A program made the position numbers and the translations under genes. Of a stretch of DNA of 14,429 bases, positions 14,429 to 14,429 are shown in pieces. Position 1 is the first letter of the stretch; every line of letters begins with the position of its first letter. Under the pieces are notes generated by a model. That model searched no databases. It saw only the letters and a program-made list of their open reading frames with translations, and was not told the DNA's origin. This stretch comes from Lachnospiraceae bacterium UBA6403 (GTDB taxonomy: Bacteria; Bacillota; Clostridia; Lachnospirales; Lachnospiraceae), in assembly GCA_002437435.1 (NCBI GenBank), contig DJPV01000009.1:1-14429 (forward strand), read 5' to 3'.

Positions 14429-14429
14429 G

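Overview
This window reads like a stretch of core chromosome from a low-to-moderate GC anaerobic Firmicute. Family Lachnospiraceae (Coprococcus, Roseburia or Eubacterium-like) is my best guess. The reasons are strong AGGAGG ribosome sites, sigma-A promoters often carrying a TG extended -10, AGA/ATA codon use, the rpsT-holA arrangement, and a secreted protein of YTG-type repeats plus fibronectin III domains that resembles surface proteins of gut Clostridia. This is inference; no 16S or other marker is present.

Left end (1-575). The first ~330 bases carry no convincing gene. They look like part of domain I of a bacterial group II intron, cut by the window edge on the left and with no intron-encoded protein, domain V or domain VI following. 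Right next to it on the minus strand sits a complete set of expression signals (extended -10 promoter, GGAGGT, ATG) feeding a 30-codon reading frame that runs into the intron-like sequence. This looks like the surviving 5' end of a broken gene.

Middle (576-9813). A VOC-fold metalloenzyme-like gene is followed by a YczE-family membrane protein (likely co-transcribed). Next is holA (DNA polymerase III delta), convergent with rpsT (ribosomal protein S20, TTG start) across a shared bidirectional terminator. Divergent from rpsT is glyA (serine hydroxymethyltransferase), 9 bases ahead of a LytR-CpsA-Psr (LCP) family envelope protein with an unusually long acidic cytoplasmic N-terminus. A separate promoter drives a 1151-residue secreted protein made of eleven ~80-residue repeats and two lysine-rich FN3 domains.

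Right part (9814-14429). A minus-strand gene resembling the zinc-dependent phospholipase C family and a plus-strand zinc-ribbon/single-TM acidic protein are divergently transcribed from closely spaced promoters. Then comes ftsH, the membrane AAA+ zinc protease. Its own promoter shows that the true start is a TTG codon at 12292, not the in-frame ATG at 12223. Four bases after the ftsH stop begins a ~170-nt, very regular multi-hairpin element closed by a 24-bp inverted repeat ending in a T-run. I cannot name it, and it is the best candidate here for something undescribed (structured 3' RNA, complex terminator or MITE). Two further terminator-like hairpins close the window, probably serving a minus-strand gene beyond the right edge.

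The genes are mostly independent housekeeping units, each with its own promoter. I see no defence island, CRISPR array, biosynthetic cluster, tRNA or rRNA.
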